From the NCBI RefSeq assembly GCF_003994255.1, contig NZ_ML133853.1:1-64000 (forward strand): DNA of 64,000 nt. Reading direction: 5' to 3'. A model generated the notes under the pieces. The model saw only the letters and a program-made list of their open reading frames with translations. It had not been told where the DNA came from and made no database searches. The translations under genes were made by a program, and so were the position numbers. The stretch's first letter is position 1, and each line of letters starts with the position of its first letter. Positions 26,339-35,544 of the stretch are shown here, in pieces. This DNA comes from Brachybacterium paraconglomeratum. Its GTDB lineage: Bacteria; Actinomycetota; Actinomycetes; Actinomycetales; Dermabacteraceae.

Positions 26339-28021
26339 TCAGTCCCGGCGCACCGGGGTCATCGGGATGCGGACCCCGCGCTCGTGGGCGACCTGGTCGG
26401 CGCGGGAGTAGCCGGCGTCGACGTGGCGGATCACGCCCATGGCGGGGTCGTTGGTGAGCAGGCGCTCGAGCTTGCGGCGGGCGAGCTCGGTGCCGTCGGC
26501 GACGCCGACCTGGCCGGCGTGGATCGAGCGGCCGATGCCGACGCCGCCGCCATGGTGGATCGACACCCAGGTCGCGCCGGAGCTGGTGGCGGTCAGGGCG
26601 TTCAGCAGCGGCCAGTCGGCGATCGCGTCGGAGCCGTCGAGCATCGACTCGGTCTCCCGATAGGGGGAGGCGACGGAGCCGGAGTCGAGGTGGTCGCGAC
26701 CGATCACGATCGGGGCCTTGACCTTCCCGTCGCGCACGAGGTCGTTGAAGAGCATCCCGGCCTTGTGCCGCTCGCCGTAGCCGAGCCAGCAGATGCGGGC
26801 GGGCAGGCCCTCGAACTCGACGAACTCCTCCGCCGCGTCGAGCCAGCGGTGCAGGTGCTCGTTCTCGGGGAACAGCTCCTTCAGCGCCGCATCGGTGACC
26901 TCGATGTCCTCGGGGTCGCCGGACAGCGCCACCCAGCGGAACGGGCCGAGGCCCTCGCAGAACAGCGGCCGGATGTAGGCGGGGACGAAGCCGGGGAACT
27001 CGAAGGCGCGGTCGTAGCCGGCGTGGCGGGCCTCGTCACGGATGGAGTTGCCGTAGTCGAACACCTCGGCGCCCTCGTCCTGGAACTCGACCATGGCCTG
27101 GACCTGGCGGGCCATCGCCTCGCGGGCCTTCTTGGTGAAGCCCTCCTCGTCGGCCGCGGCCTCGCGCTGCCAGTCCTCGACGGCGACCTCGGTGGGCAGG
27201 TAGCTCAGCGGGTCGTGGGCGGAGGTCTGGTCGGTGACCACGTCGATCTGCAGGTCACCGGCCCGGTGCCGCTCGAGCAGGGCGGGGAAGACCTCGGCCG
27301 CGTTGCCGACGATGCCGATGGACAGGCCCCGCTTCTCGGCTTTCGCCGCGTTCGCGCGGGCGATCGCGTCGTCGAGGTCGTCGGCGATCTCGTGGCAGTA
27401 GCGCTTGGCGACGCGGCGCTCGAGGCGGGTGCGGTCCACGTCCACGATCAGGCACACCCCCTCGTTGAGGGTGACGGCCAGCGGCTGCGCGCCGCCCATG
27501 CCGCCGCAGCCGCCGGTGAGGGTGATGGTGCCGGCCAGGGTGCCGCCGAAGCGCTTCCGGGCGACGGCCGCGAAGGTCTCGAAGGTGCCCTGGAGGATGC
27601 CCTGGGTCGCGATGTAGATCCAGGACCCGGCGGTCATCTGGCCGTACATCATCAGGCCCTCGGCCTCGAGCCGGCGGAACTCGGGCCAGGTCGCCCAGTC
27701 GCCGACGAGGTTGGAGTTCGCCAGCAGCACGCGCGGCGCCCACTCGTTCGTGCGCAGCACGCCGACGGGCTTGCCGGACTGGACCAGCAGGGTCTCGTCG
27801 TCCTCGAGGTCCTTGAGGGTGTCGACGATCGCGTCGAAGGCCTCCCAGGAGCGGGCGGCGCGGCCGGTGCCGCCGTAGACGACGAGGTCGTCGGGCCGCT
27901 CGGCGACCTCCGGGTCGAGGTTGTTCATGAGCATGCGCAGCGGCGCCTCGGTCTGCCAGGACCTGGCGGTGAGGTCGGTGCCGCGGTCGGCGCGGACGGG
28001 ACGGGCTCCGGGGAGGGTCAT
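26339..28021 (-). CDS. hutU: Urocanate hydratase
   Basis: 560 residues. It hydrates urocanate to imidazolonepropionate using bound NAD+. Typical blocks are [39 protein letters not shown] and [12 protein letters not shown], and the active-site Cys region lies near [16 protein letters not shown] 28021 follows caggagccgaag. It is the first gene of hutUIH; the HutR-type palindrome at 28129-28144 lies about 110 bp upstream. Confidence 0.96.
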   Translation of the reverse strand: MTLPGARPVRADRGTDLTARSWQTEAPLRMLMNNLDPEVAERPDDLVVYGGTGRAARSWEAFDAIVDTLKDLEDDETLLVQSGKPVGVLRTNEWAPRVLLANSNLVGDWATWPEFRRLEAEGLMMYGQMTAGSWIYIATQGILQGTFETFAAVARKRFGGTLAGTITLTGGCGGMGGAQPLAVTLNEGVCLIVDVDRTRLERRVAKRYCHEIADDLDDAIARANAAKAEKRGLSIGIVGNAAEVFPALLERHRAGDLQIDVVTDQTSAHDPLSYLPTEVAVEDWQREAAADEEGFTKKAREAMARQVQAMVEFQDEGAEVFDYGNSIRDEARHAGYDRAFEFPGFVPAYIRPLFCEGLGPFRWVALSGDPEDIEVTDAALKELFPENEHLHRWLDAAEEFVEFEGLPARICWLGYGERHKAGMLFNDLVRDGKVKAPIVIGRDHLDSGSVASPYRETESMLDGSDAIADWPLLNALTATSSGATWVSIHHGGGVGIGRSIHAGQVGVADGTELARRKLERLLTNDPAMGVIRHVDAGYSRADQVAHERGVRIPMTPVRRD

Positions 28022-28128
28022 CTTCGGCTCCTGGATCGGGGATCGGGCGCCTCGGGGGCGGGGCTGCTCGGGGTCCCCTCAGGACACCACCGCCACAGGG
28101 TCGGGTCGAGAGGCGGGACCTGAGTGAT

Positions 28129-28144
28129 GTCCGGAATACCGGAC
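28129..28144. promoter_or_regulatory. GTCCGG-N4-CCGGAC palindrome upstream of hutUIH (putative HutR site)
   Basis: The 14-bp core tccggaataccgga matches 11 of 14 positions of the HutR motif I recall from Corynebacterium (TCTGwwATwCCAGA). The same arms occur at 30915-30930 upstream of hutG. An IclR-type regulator is encoded between the two sites. Confidence 0.65.
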
Positions 28145-28159
28145 GCCCGGAGCCGCTCG

Positions 28160-29038
28160 TCAGCTCCGCGCGCTCGCGGTGGCCACGATCTCCGCGAGGA
28201 TCTCCCGGACCCGCTCGGGCTGCTCGACCCACGGCAGGTGCCCTGCCTCGGGGACGACCCTCTTGCGGGGAGCTCGGGCATAGGCGGCCAGCGAGACCAC
28301 GGGACCGACGGGGCGGGGGTCCTGCATGCCGTGGAGGAACGTGATCGGGCAGCGGACCGCGGTCGCCCAGGTGATCTGGTCCATGCCGTCGAAGCGCATC
28401 AGCGCACGATTGACCTGGTGGGCGATCGCGTGCGGAGAGGTCGCCATCGGTTCGGCGAGGTCGTAGCCGGACCGGGGATCGGCGTAGTCCGTCGCCCAGC
28501 TGAGACGTCGCCACTCCACCTCCTCGTCGGCGGTGCGCTGCCGTCCGTCCAGGGCGGCGAAGCGCTCCGCCCAGGGCGCGAGGCGGCGCGCCCGCTCGGC
28601 GCGGTACGGGGTGCGCCAGTCGCCCACTCCCACCCCGTCCACGTACCCGAGCGCCGTCACCCGATCGGGGTGGGTGCCGGCATGGGCGAGGGCGAGGGTC
28701 GCCCCGAAGGAGTGGCCGACGAGGGCGACCCGCTCGTGCCCGAAGGCCCGGCGCAGCTCCTCGATGTCCTCGACGAAGCGCGCGATGGTGAGGTCGGCGG
28801 GCGGGTCGACGGGGGCTCCCGGTGCCCCGCCGCTCCCGTCGGGACCCGTCGAGTGCCCGCAGCGTCGCTGGTCGTAGCGGTGCACGGTCGCGCGGCCCGC
28901 CAGCAGTCCGGCGAGCGGGGCGAGGTAGTCCCAGAGCCCCGGGCCGCCGTGGACCAGGATCACCGCCGGGGCGTCGGCAGGCCCTGGGTCGGTCCACGTC
29001 GCCAGGCGGGCGCCGTCGCTCATCGTCACGAAGTCCAT
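28160..29038 (-). CDS. Alpha/beta hydrolase (proline iminopeptidase-like)
   Basis: 292 residues of alpha/beta-hydrolase fold: oxyanion-hole motif HGGPGLWDYL near residue 30, nucleophile elbow GHSFG, acid in HGMQDPRP and His in EAGHLPW. The HGGPG motif is typical of proline iminopeptidases and related S33 peptidases. It follows the IclR gene by 31 bp and is probably co-transcribed. Cleavage of peptides to feed amino-acid catabolism would fit the hut context, but this is inference. Confidence 0.87.
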   Translation of the reverse strand: MDFVTMSDGARLATWTDPGPADAPAVILVHGGPGLWDYLAPLAGLLAGRATVHRYDQRRCGHSTGPDGSGGAPGAPVDPPADLTIARFVEDIEELRRAFGHERVALVGHSFGATLALAHAGTHPDRVTALGYVDGVGVGDWRTPYRAERARRLAPWAERFAALDGRQRTADEEVEWRRLSWATDYADPRSGYDLAEPMATSPHAIAHQVNRALMRFDGMDQITWATAVRCPITFLHGMQDPRPVGPVVSLAAYARAPRKRVVPEAGHLPWVEQPERVREILAEIVATASARS

Positions 29039-29069
29039 GCCCGCACGCTACGGCCCGGCGGGCGCCCGG

Positions 29070-29870
29070 TCACCTTCCGGTCGGGGACGTCCCCGCCGTC
29101 TCCGCCCGCCCGCCGAGTCGCCGTGTGATCTCCTCCGCGCCGCGGCGCACGGAGGTGGCGAGGCGCTTGCGCTCGGCGGGGCCGACGCGAGCCTCGACGA
29201 AGGTCAGCGCAACGGCGGCGGCGGGCCAGCCGGCGTGATCGCGCACCACGGCGGCGACCGAGCCCATCTCGTCGCTGACCTCGCCGGACTCGCTCGCGAT
29301 CCCCTCTGCGCGCACGGCCGTCAGCAGCTCCCTCAGCTCCTTCGGAGTGGCGGGGCCGGGTGCGTCGGTGCGGGCGGCGAAGTCGGCGGCGGTGCCGTAG
29401 AGGGCACGGAGCTGGGGGGCGGGCAGGTGAGCGAGGATCGCGCGGCCGCTCGCCGTGAGATGGGCGGGGATCCGCACGCCGACGTCGGTGACGAGGCTCG
29501 GCCGGTTCCGGGCGCGCTCCTCGACCACGTAGAGCACGTCACGCCCATGCAGCACTGCGAGATGCCCGCTCTCCCCCACCGCGTCGACCATCTGCTCGAC
29601 CACGCGGCGACCGATCCGAGCCAGCGGCTCCTGACGCAGATAGGCCCCGGAGAGCTCGTGAGCCGCCGGCCCCAGCCCGTACAGCCGCTCCTGGTCAAGG
29701 TGCAGGACGTAGCCGTGCTCGACGAGGGTCGCCAGCAGGTCGTAGGTGCGGGAGCGCGGCAGGTCCAGCTCCTCGGCGATGCGCGCGGCGGCGACGGGGG
29801 CGCGGCGCGAGGCGAGGAAGGTCAGCAGACGCAGCGTCGCGTCGGCCGCCGGGACTTTCGGGGTGGCCAT
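29070..29870 (-). CDS. IclR-family transcriptional regulator, probable HutR
   Basis: 266 residues. The N-terminal winged helix (LRLLTFLASRRAPVAAARIA to SRTYDLLATLVEHGYV) is followed by the IclR effector domain (ERARNRPSLVTDVGVRIPAH, LTASGRAILAHLP). It lies within the hut region between two identical-arm palindromes (28129-28144 and 30915-30930). In Corynebacterium an IclR-type HutR controls hut genes. It is probably transcribed with the FNT gene upstream (51-bp gap) and the hydrolase downstream. Confidence 0.88.
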   Translation of the reverse strand: MATPKVPAADATLRLLTFLASRRAPVAAARIAEELDLPRSRTYDLLATLVEHGYVLHLDQERLYGLGPAAHELSGAYLRQEPLARIGRRVVEQMVDAVGESGHLAVLHGRDVLYVVEERARNRPSLVTDVGVRIPAHLTASGRAILAHLPAPQLRALYGTAADFAARTDAPGPATPKELRELLTAVRAEGIASESGEVSDEMGSVAAVVRDHAGWPAAAVALTFVEARVGPAERKRLATSVRRGAEEITRRLGGRAETAGTSPTGR

Positions 29871-29921
29871 GGCCGAAGCATGCCACCGACGCCCCCGAGG
29901 CGCAGCGGGACGGGCCGGCCC

Positions 29922-30800
29922 TCAGCGCGTCGGCGCCGGCTCTGCCCTGTCCTCCCCGCCGGCGGACCGCAGGCTCTGCGCCTCCCGCTCGGCCCGCACC
30001 AGCTCCCAGGTGCGCACGAGCCGGGGCAGGGTGAGGATCACCAGGCCGCCGACCATGTTCAACGGGATCACCCACGCGCACCAGACCAGCCACTGGAGGT
30101 AGGTGGTCTCGGCGCCGGCGTGCATGGCCGCGAAGATCACCGCGGAGCTCAGCGCGCCGTGGAACATGCCCAGCCCCACCACCAGCAGCCCGGAGATGAG
30201 CGAGTTCGCGAGGGTCGCGATGCCCTCGCTGGAGCCCTGGCTCATCCTCGTCACCAGCGTGATCGTGAAGCCGGCCAGGATCGCGAGGGAGGCCGTCTCG
30301 AGTGTGAGGCCGGGCTCCATGTACTGCGCGGTCGACTCCAGCAGCACGTCCTCGAAGTGCGGGAACGCCGCGACGACCAGCCAGGCCAGCGCCCAGCCGC
30401 CGGCGAGGTTGGTCACCAGCGTCACGCTCCACAGCCGCAGCAGCTGCCACCAGGTGCCGTGCCCGGCCACGATGGCGTTGATCGGGACCAGGAACTCCTC
30501 GGTGAACAGCTCCGAGTGCGCCAGCCGCAGCGCGTACAGGCCGACGCCGAAGGCGAGCCCGCCCAGCAGCTTCGAGCCGGTCGCGTCCATCACCGCGAGC
30601 ATCGCCAGCAGACCGAGCCCCACGTCGATCCCGCCGAAGAGCCCCGTGACCACCAGCGCTCGCCAGGTGCGGTTGAGCCGGTTCGCGCCCTCTGTGACGG
30701 TGTTCTCGAACTCCTGGACCAGGGCGTCCTCGACCGCGTGGTCGCTCGCGCCGAGACGTCGGCGCTCCTCGGTCTGGCCCGGACGGTCGCTGCGTGCCAT
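29922..30800 (-). CDS. Formate/nitrite transporter (FNT) family channel
   Basis: 292 residues and six or more membrane helices. Family blocks include LLGGLAFGVGLYALRLAHSE, TEEFLVPINAIVAG and TNLAGGWALAWLV. ATG 30800 has gaggagtcacg before it; the longer open frame upstream is divergent-promoter DNA. FNT proteins conduct formate, nitrite, hydrosulfide or related anions. It is divergent from hutG and shares its palindrome-bearing promoter region, which suggests a link with waste products of histidine breakdown. That link is my inference. Confidence 0.88.
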   Translation of the reverse strand: MARSDRPGQTEERRRLGASDHAVEDALVQEFENTVTEGANRLNRTWRALVVTGLFGGIDVGLGLLAMLAVMDATGSKLLGGLAFGVGLYALRLAHSELFTEEFLVPINAIVAGHGTWWQLLRLWSVTLVTNLAGGWALAWLVVAAFPHFEDVLLESTAQYMEPGLTLETASLAILAGFTITLVTRMSQGSSEGIATLANSLISGLLVVGLGMFHGALSSAVIFAAMHAGAETTYLQWLVWCAWVIPLNMVGGLVILTLPRLVRTWELVRAEREAQSLRSAGGEDRAEPAPTR

Positions 30801-30914
30801 CGTGACTCCTCGTCGTGCGGGTGCCGGTCTCGTCGTGCGGTTCTCGATCGTCCCACGTGCGCGGATCCGGCTTCGACCTGCCCGGACACCGCCTCTCGCC
30901 GTCAGGGCCGCAGC

Positions 30915-30930
30915 GTCCGGTGCGCCGGAC
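30915..30930. promoter_or_regulatory. GTCCGG-N4-CCGGAC palindrome in the hutG/FNT divergent region (putative HutR site)
   Basis: Same 6-bp arms and 4-bp spacer as at 28129-28144 (here spacer tgcg), and the same gccc run follows on the right side. It is 91 bp upstream of hutG and 115 bp upstream of the FNT gene, so one regulator could act on both. Confidence 0.62.
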
Positions 30931-31020
30931 GCCCGTGGTTCCCGCGCCGGATCGGCGGCGGGCCCACGGTGCCATGATGGGAGGAACCTACCCCCTTGGA
31001 GAGCCGACGAGGAGCCTTCG

Positions 31021-32064
31021 ATGACGACCTCTTCCACCCCTGCCTCCGCGTGGACCGGACGGCACGACGGCGACGGCCCTGAGCACGCCCGCTGGCACCA
31101 GGCGGTGCAGGTCGTGCGCCGCGGAGAGGCCGACGGCGACGGCCCGTCGGGAGAGGTCGCGGAGGCAGGTGCCGCCGTCCCGGACCCGGCCGCGGACCAC
31201 GTCGCGCTGCTCGGATTCCGCTCCGACGAGGGGGTGCGGCGCAACCGCGGTCGCGTCGGCGCGGCCGACGGTCCCGCGGCCCTGCGCCGCGCGCTTGCCC
31301 CGCTCGCCCTGCACGGGCCGCTCGCGCACGGCGAGGTCCAGCTGCACGACCTGGGCGATGCGGAGACCGTCGGCGAGGACCTCGAGGCGGGGCAGGCCGC
31401 GGCCGCGGCGCTGACCGCGCACGGCCTGGACCGGGCCGGATCACGCCTGGCCGTGGTGCTCGGCGGCGGGCACGAGACCGCCTGGTCCTCGTACCTGGGG
31501 CTGATGGGCTCCGGCTTCGGCCCGCGGGCCGGTCAGCGCTGGGGCGTGCTGAACCTCGATGCGCACTTCGATCTGCGCAGCGAGCCGCGCCCCACCTCCG
31601 GCACGCCCTTCGCGCAGATGGCCGCGGCGGAGCACGCCGCGGGCCGCGAGCTGCGCTATGCGGTGCTCGGGATCGCGGAACCCTCGAACACCGGCGCGCT
31701 GTTCGAGAAGGCGCGAGGGCTGGGCGTCACCTGGTGGACCGACGAGCAGTGCCTCGCCGCCGGCGCCGAGGGGATCACCCGCTTCGTGGAGCAGTTCGCC
31801 GCGGAGCTCGACGTCCTCTACCTGACGATCGACCTGGACGTGCTCCCGGCCGCGGTCGCGCCGGGCGTCTCGGCGCCGGCCGCGCACGGGGTGCCGCTGC
31901 CGCTGATCGCCGCGGCCGTCCGCACCGCGGCGGGCTCCGGGAAGCTGGCGCTGCTGGACGTGGTGGAGCTGAACCCGTCCCTCGACATCGACTCCCGCAC
32001 CGCCCGTGCCGCCGCGCGGCTCATCGACGACGCGGTGCGCACGGTGACCGGCGCGAGCGCCTGA
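31021..32064 (+). CDS. hutG: Formimidoylglutamase (arginase family)
   Basis: 347 residues. It hydrolyses N-formiminoglutamate to glutamate and formamide, the last Hut step. The binuclear Mn2+ ligands are visible: H151 (GGGHE), D180, H182 and D184 (DAHFD), D271 and D273 (TIDLDV). ATG 31021 follows gagccgacgaggagccttcg. It is separated from hutUIH by the regulator operon but shares the palindrome. The arginase fold also includes agmatinases, but the context makes HutG by far the best call. Confidence 0.92.
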   Translation: MTTSSTPASAWTGRHDGDGPEHARWHQAVQVVRRGEADGDGPSGEVAEAGAAVPDPAADHVALLGFRSDEGVRRNRGRVGAADGPAALRRALAPLALHGPLAHGEVQLHDLGDAETVGEDLEAGQAAAAALTAHGLDRAGSRLAVVLGGGHETAWSSYLGLMGSGFGPRAGQRWGVLNLDAHFDLRSEPRPTSGTPFAQMAAAEHAAGRELRYAVLGIAEPSNTGALFEKARGLGVTWWTDEQCLAAGAEGITRFVEQFAAELDVLYLTIDLDVLPAAVAPGVSAPAAHGVPLPLIAAAVRTAAGSGKLALLDVVELNPSLDIDSRTARAAARLIDDAVRTVTGASA

Positions 32065-32074
32065 TCCTCCCCGC

Positions 32075-32140
32075 TCCTGCTGCCTGCTCCCCTGCTGCCT
32101 GCTCCCCTGCTGCCTGCTGCCTGCTGCCTGCTGCCTGCTC
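32075..32140. repeat. Short-unit repeat tract (ctgctgcctgctccc / ctgctgc)
   Basis: About 66 bp just after the hutG stop, built of imperfect copies of tgcctgctcccctgc followed by four copies of ctgctgc-like 7-mers. It is non-coding and lies between the stop codon and the terminator. It is a likely site of slipped-strand length change. Confidence 0.6.
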
Positions 32141-32160
32141 AAGGTCGAGCGCTGGCGCAG

Positions 32161-32198
32161 GGCGTACCAGTACGCCTATATAGGCGTAGCGGTACGCC
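32161..32198 (+). terminator. Terminator palindrome after hutG
   Basis: A 38-nt near-perfect palindrome (two mismatched positions) centred on gcctatataggc, about 100 bp after hutG and before the convergent small gene. Likely bidirectional. Confidence 0.7.
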
Positions 32199-32206
32199 AC
32201 ACGCCA

Positions 32207-32380
32207 TCAGTCGACCACCGGACTCCGTCGAAGGTCGGACAAGGACCCCAGGCCGCGTCGGACCCATGCCACGGCGAAGCCGATCACCGTGCGGGGGCCC
32301 GGCCGGTCGTGGTGGATCGCGAGCACGTGGCCGATCTCGTCCTCGTGCCGGTGCGCAGCACGGCGGGCGGGGCTCGTCAT
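32207..32380 (-). CDS. Small basic protein of unknown function
   Basis: 57 residues from ATG 32380, with a gagagga ribosome site at correct spacing. The sequence is His/Arg-rich (RRAAHRHEDEIGHVLAIHHD) with a short hydrophobic stretch (TVIGFAVAWV) near the C-terminus. It is 94 bp downstream of the TauE-type exporter and may share its transcript. I do not recognise a family. Confidence 0.55.
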   Translation of the reverse strand: MTSPARRAAHRHEDEIGHVLAIHHDRPGPRTVIGFAVAWVRRGLGSLSDLRRSPVVD

Positions 32381-32474
32381 GGAGGGTCCTCTCGTGGCGG
32401 GGTCGGTGGGAAGGGGCGCGAGAGCCGGCGGTGCAGGGACGTCGCGGCGGCGCGGCGGCACCGCCGGCGCGGCC

Positions 32475-33398
32475 TCAGAGCAGCAGCGTCTCGACCAGCG
32501 TCACCGCGGCGACGCCCGCGAGCAGCGCCGCGAACAGCAGGGTCAGCGTCGAGGGGCGCGCCTTCGCCGAGAGCGGCCCGCCGAGCACGCCGCCGACGGC
32601 GGAGCCGGCCGCGAAGATCAGAGTGGTCGCCCAGTCGACCTGCACGTCGGTGCCGAGGCGGGCGAGCAGGCTGGTGGCGGTCGCGATGATCATGACCAGC
32701 AGGCTCGTGCCGGAGGCGCGACGCATCGCGAGCCCCAGCGCGATCACCAGCATGGGCACGACGATGAACCCGCCGCCCACGCCGAAGAAGCCGGTGAGGA
32801 AGCCGGTGAGCGAGGCGGCGGCGATCACGGAGCCCCACCGCGGGGAGGGCGGCGCGGCCGGGGAGAACGGCAGGTCGGGCTCGCCGTGATGGTGCTGCAG
32901 CCCGTCGGCCGTCTCGACCGTGTCGGGGCCGGGCTGGTCCAGGACGGGGTCGTCGTGGGAGGCGATGGGGGCGTCCCCGTCGGCGAGCGGGACGGTGCCC
33001 AGAGCGGCCGCCTCCGCGTCCTCCATCCGGCGGGTGCGCAGACCGCGGCGCAGCATCGCCGCGGCGACGACCGCGAGCATGGCCCCGAACAGGGTCAGCA
33101 GCACATCAGGCGGGACCAGGGCCGACAGCCGCGAGCCGAGGACGGCGCCGACCACCGACACCCCCGCGAACACGAGCCCCGCCCGCCACCCCACGTTCCG
33201 CTGCCGCGCATGGTGGGGCAGGCTCGCCAGCGCCGTGATCAGCACGATCACGAGGCTCGAGGCGGTCGCGGCATGCGGCGGCATGCCCAGCAGGAACACC
33301 AGCACCGGCACCGCGAGGATCCCCCCGCCCGCTCCGAGCGCGCCGACCACGATCCCGACCCCGAGGCCGACGCCGATCGCGAGCAGGACGAGCTCCAT
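32475..33398 (-). CDS. TauE/SafE-family sulfite/organosulfonate exporter-like membrane protein
   Basis: 307 residues and about eight membrane helices in two repeated halves. The first opens with GVGLGVGIVVGALGAGGGIL, and the second carries GFLTGFFGVGGGFIVVPML, the glycine-rich motif of the family. A hydrophilic loop with acidic residues joins them (about 140-190). ATG 33398 follows aggagacccccg. The substrate is probably a sulfur oxyanion or small organic sulfonate. Confidence 0.88.
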   Translation of the reverse strand: MELVLLAIGVGLGVGIVVGALGAGGGILAVPVLVFLLGMPPHAATASSLVIVLITALASLPHHARQRNVGWRAGLVFAGVSVVGAVLGSRLSALVPPDVLLTLFGAMLAVVAAAMLRRGLRTRRMEDAEAAALGTVPLADGDAPIASHDDPVLDQPGPDTVETADGLQHHHGEPDLPFSPAAPPSPRWGSVIAAASLTGFLTGFFGVGGGFIVVPMLVIALGLAMRRASGTSLLVMIIATATSLLARLGTDVQVDWATTLIFAAGSAVGGVLGGPLSAKARPSTLTLLFAALLAGVAAVTLVETLLL

Positions 33399-33508
33399 CG
33401 GGGGTCTCCTTCGGGCGGGGGCGCGGGCCGGCCCATCGTATCCGCGGGGAGGGGCAGGGCGCGGGCCTGCGGCGATAGACTCGCACCACCCCTCGGAGAG
33501 GAGCGAAC

Positions 33509-34660
33509 ATGATCCCGGATCCGCGCACCGGCACCCCGGCGCCGCTGGACCCCGCCTCGCCCGCGATGGGCGAGCGGATCGTGGAGGCGTGGCGGCGCGG
33601 CGCGCTCGTGCTCCCGCTCGGGGAGGACGACGCCACTCCCCTGCGCCTGCCCGGCCTGCACAAGTCCGCCCTGCCGCCCTCCCTCTCTGGCCAGGCGCGG
33701 GTGGCGCTGGCCGGGGTGGGCGAGCGCTTCGCCGCCTGGCGCGTGACCCCGCAGGAGAACGCGCCGGTCATCGTGCGGATCGCGCATGTCGCTCCCGAGG
33801 AGCTGCACCAGGACCTGGGCCACGAGATCGCGGCGCTGACCCTGATCCCGCCGGAGGCCGGCCCCGCTCCGATCGCCGTGCACGACGACGCCGCGACCAG
33901 CCCGCTCGGCCACCCCTGCGTCGTCACCACCGAGATTCCGGGCGTGGCCGCCGCGCCCGAGGCCTGGACGGGTGCGCACCTGCGCTCCCATGCCCGGCTC
34001 CTCGCCCGTCTCCATGCCGTGCCCGCCCCGGGCCGCGGGCCGGTGAGCTTCGGGGAGGACCCGTGGGCGGCGGTCCCCGTCGGCCCCCAGGCGCTGCTGC
34101 CCGAGGTGGAGGCCGAGGTCGAGTCCTGGCGCGCCCGGCACGGCGCGCTGCTCGCCGAGCACGGGCTCGAGCCCTTCTTCGAGGAGGCGCTCGCCCGGGT
34201 CGCCGGCATCGAGGACCAGATCGCGCAGCTGGACGGCTTCGCGCTCTGCCACGGCGACCTGTGCTCGACGAACATCCTGTGGGACGGCACCGACCCGTCG
34301 ACCGGCCTTCCGCGCGTGCAGTACATCGACTACGAGTGGGCGCAGGGCGACGACCCCGCCCGCGATCTCGCGATCATCGGCGGTCCCGTGCACGGCGGGC
34401 CCTGGTACGTGCCGCTCGCGGAGGAGCAGGTCACGGCCTTCGTCGACGAGTACGTGCGGGCTCGCGGCAAGCTCGGCGAGGTGCCCGCGGGGATCGCCGA
34501 CGTCGGTGCGCTGCGCGAGCGGGTGCGGGCGTGGACCGCCTACGAGCGCACCGCGATGCTCGTGCACGTCGCCTCGCGCGCCGCGACCCGCGCCTCCCAC
34601 CGCCAGGTGCTGCCGGTGCTGCAGGGCACCCTCGCCGCAGAGCTCGGCCTGGATGGCTGA
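33509..34660 (+). CDS. APH/choline-kinase-fold phosphotransferase
   Basis: 383 residues of the aminoglycoside phosphotransferase-like kinase fold, with the catalytic loop CHGDLCSTNILW (Asp base and Asn) and the metal-binding YIDYEWAQGDD. The N-lobe contains PVIVRIAHV and a conserved Glu pair. ATG 33509 follows ggagaggagcgaac. Likely substrates are small hydroxylated metabolites such as choline or an aminosugar; not enough is visible to choose. A second kinase of related fold follows within 70 bp. Confidence 0.83.
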   Translation: MIPDPRTGTPAPLDPASPAMGERIVEAWRRGALVLPLGEDDATPLRLPGLHKSALPPSLSGQARVALAGVGERFAAWRVTPQENAPVIVRIAHVAPEELHQDLGHEIAALTLIPPEAGPAPIAVHDDAATSPLGHPCVVTTEIPGVAAAPEAWTGAHLRSHARLLARLHAVPAPGRGPVSFGEDPWAAVPVGPQALLPEVEAEVESWRARHGALLAEHGLEPFFEEALARVAGIEDQIAQLDGFALCHGDLCSTNILWDGTDPSTGLPRVQYIDYEWAQGDDPARDLAIIGGPVHGGPWYVPLAEEQVTAFVDEYVRARGKLGEVPAGIADVGALRERVRAWTAYERTAMLVHVASRAATRASHRQVLPVLQGTLAAELGLDG

Positions 34661-34730
34661 CTGTCCTCCCCACCACATCGCCCACCTGCACAGTGGCGCG
34701 ATCACGTCACCCTCTGCTTACGGTGGGCCC

Positions 34731-35519
34731 ATGAGCGACTTCGTGAAGAACGCATCGAACGCCCCCAAGGGGCACATCGCGGCCGAGGCCGCGGGGCTGC
34801 GCTGGCTCGCCGAGCCCGGTGCCGTCCCCGTGGTCGAGGTGCTCGAGGAGGAGAAGGACTCCCTGCGTCTGGCGCGCCTGGAGCCCGTCGGACCGACCCC
34901 CGAGGCGGCCCGCGAGTTCGGCCGACGCCTCGCCCGCCTGCACGACTCCGGCGCACCCGGCTTCGGCTGGTCCCCCGCCGACCCCGCCTTCTTCGGCCCG
35001 CTCGAGAACCCCTTCCCCGTCTCGACCCGCGTCGAGAAGGAGTTCGCGGTGTACTGGGCCGAGGAGCGGCTGCGCCCCCTGGCCGACAAGGTCACCCGCA
35101 CCCTCGGCGCCGACGGCCACGACACCGTCGACGAGGCGATCGACATGATCGCCGACGGCGCCTACGACGGCATCAGCGGCCAGGGCACCGAGGAGCCCAG
35201 CCGCGTGCACGGCGACCTGTGGTCCGGGAACCTGATGTGGACGGCCGACGGGGTGACCCTCATCGACCCGTCCGCGCACGGCGGCCACCGCCTCGAGGAT
35301 CTCGCGATGCTCTCCCTCTTCGACGCCCCGCACCTCGAGGAGATCTTCGAGGGCTACACCGAGGAGCACCCGCTGCCCGGCGACTGGGAGCAGGACCTCC
35401 CCGCGCACCTCTTCTTCGGGCTGCTCGCGCACGTGCACCTCTTCGGCGAGGCGTACGTCGACCAGGCGATCTCCACCGCCGAGGCGATCATCGCCCGGGC
35501 CGACGAGCTGGGGTTCTGA
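34731..35519 (+). CDS. Fructosamine kinase-family protein
   Basis: 262 residues. The family signatures HGDLWSGNLMW (catalytic loop) and LIDPSAHGGHRLEDLAM (metal site) are present, as is the N-terminal glycine-poor lobe with ESLRLARLE-like strands. Fructosamine or ribulosamine 3-kinases remove sugar adducts from proteins. A TACGGT hexamer ends 6 nt before the ATG, the leaderless pattern seen at several genes here. Confidence 0.9.
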   Translation: MSDFVKNASNAPKGHIAAEAAGLRWLAEPGAVPVVEVLEEEKDSLRLARLEPVGPTPEAAREFGRRLARLHDSGAPGFGWSPADPAFFGPLENPFPVSTRVEKEFAVYWAEERLRPLADKVTRTLGADGHDTVDEAIDMIADGAYDGISGQGTEEPSRVHGDLWSGNLMWTADGVTLIDPSAHGGHRLEDLAMLSLFDAPHLEEIFEGYTEEHPLPGDWEQDLPAHLFFGLLAHVHLFGEAYVDQAISTAEAIIARADELGF

Positions 35520-35544
35520 GCCTCCTCCCTCGCTCATCGCGAGT

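Noticed and set aside
28124-29128. 334-codon + frame opposite the alpha/beta hydrolase
   Set aside because: Antisense to a gene with full catalytic motifs; no ribosome site.
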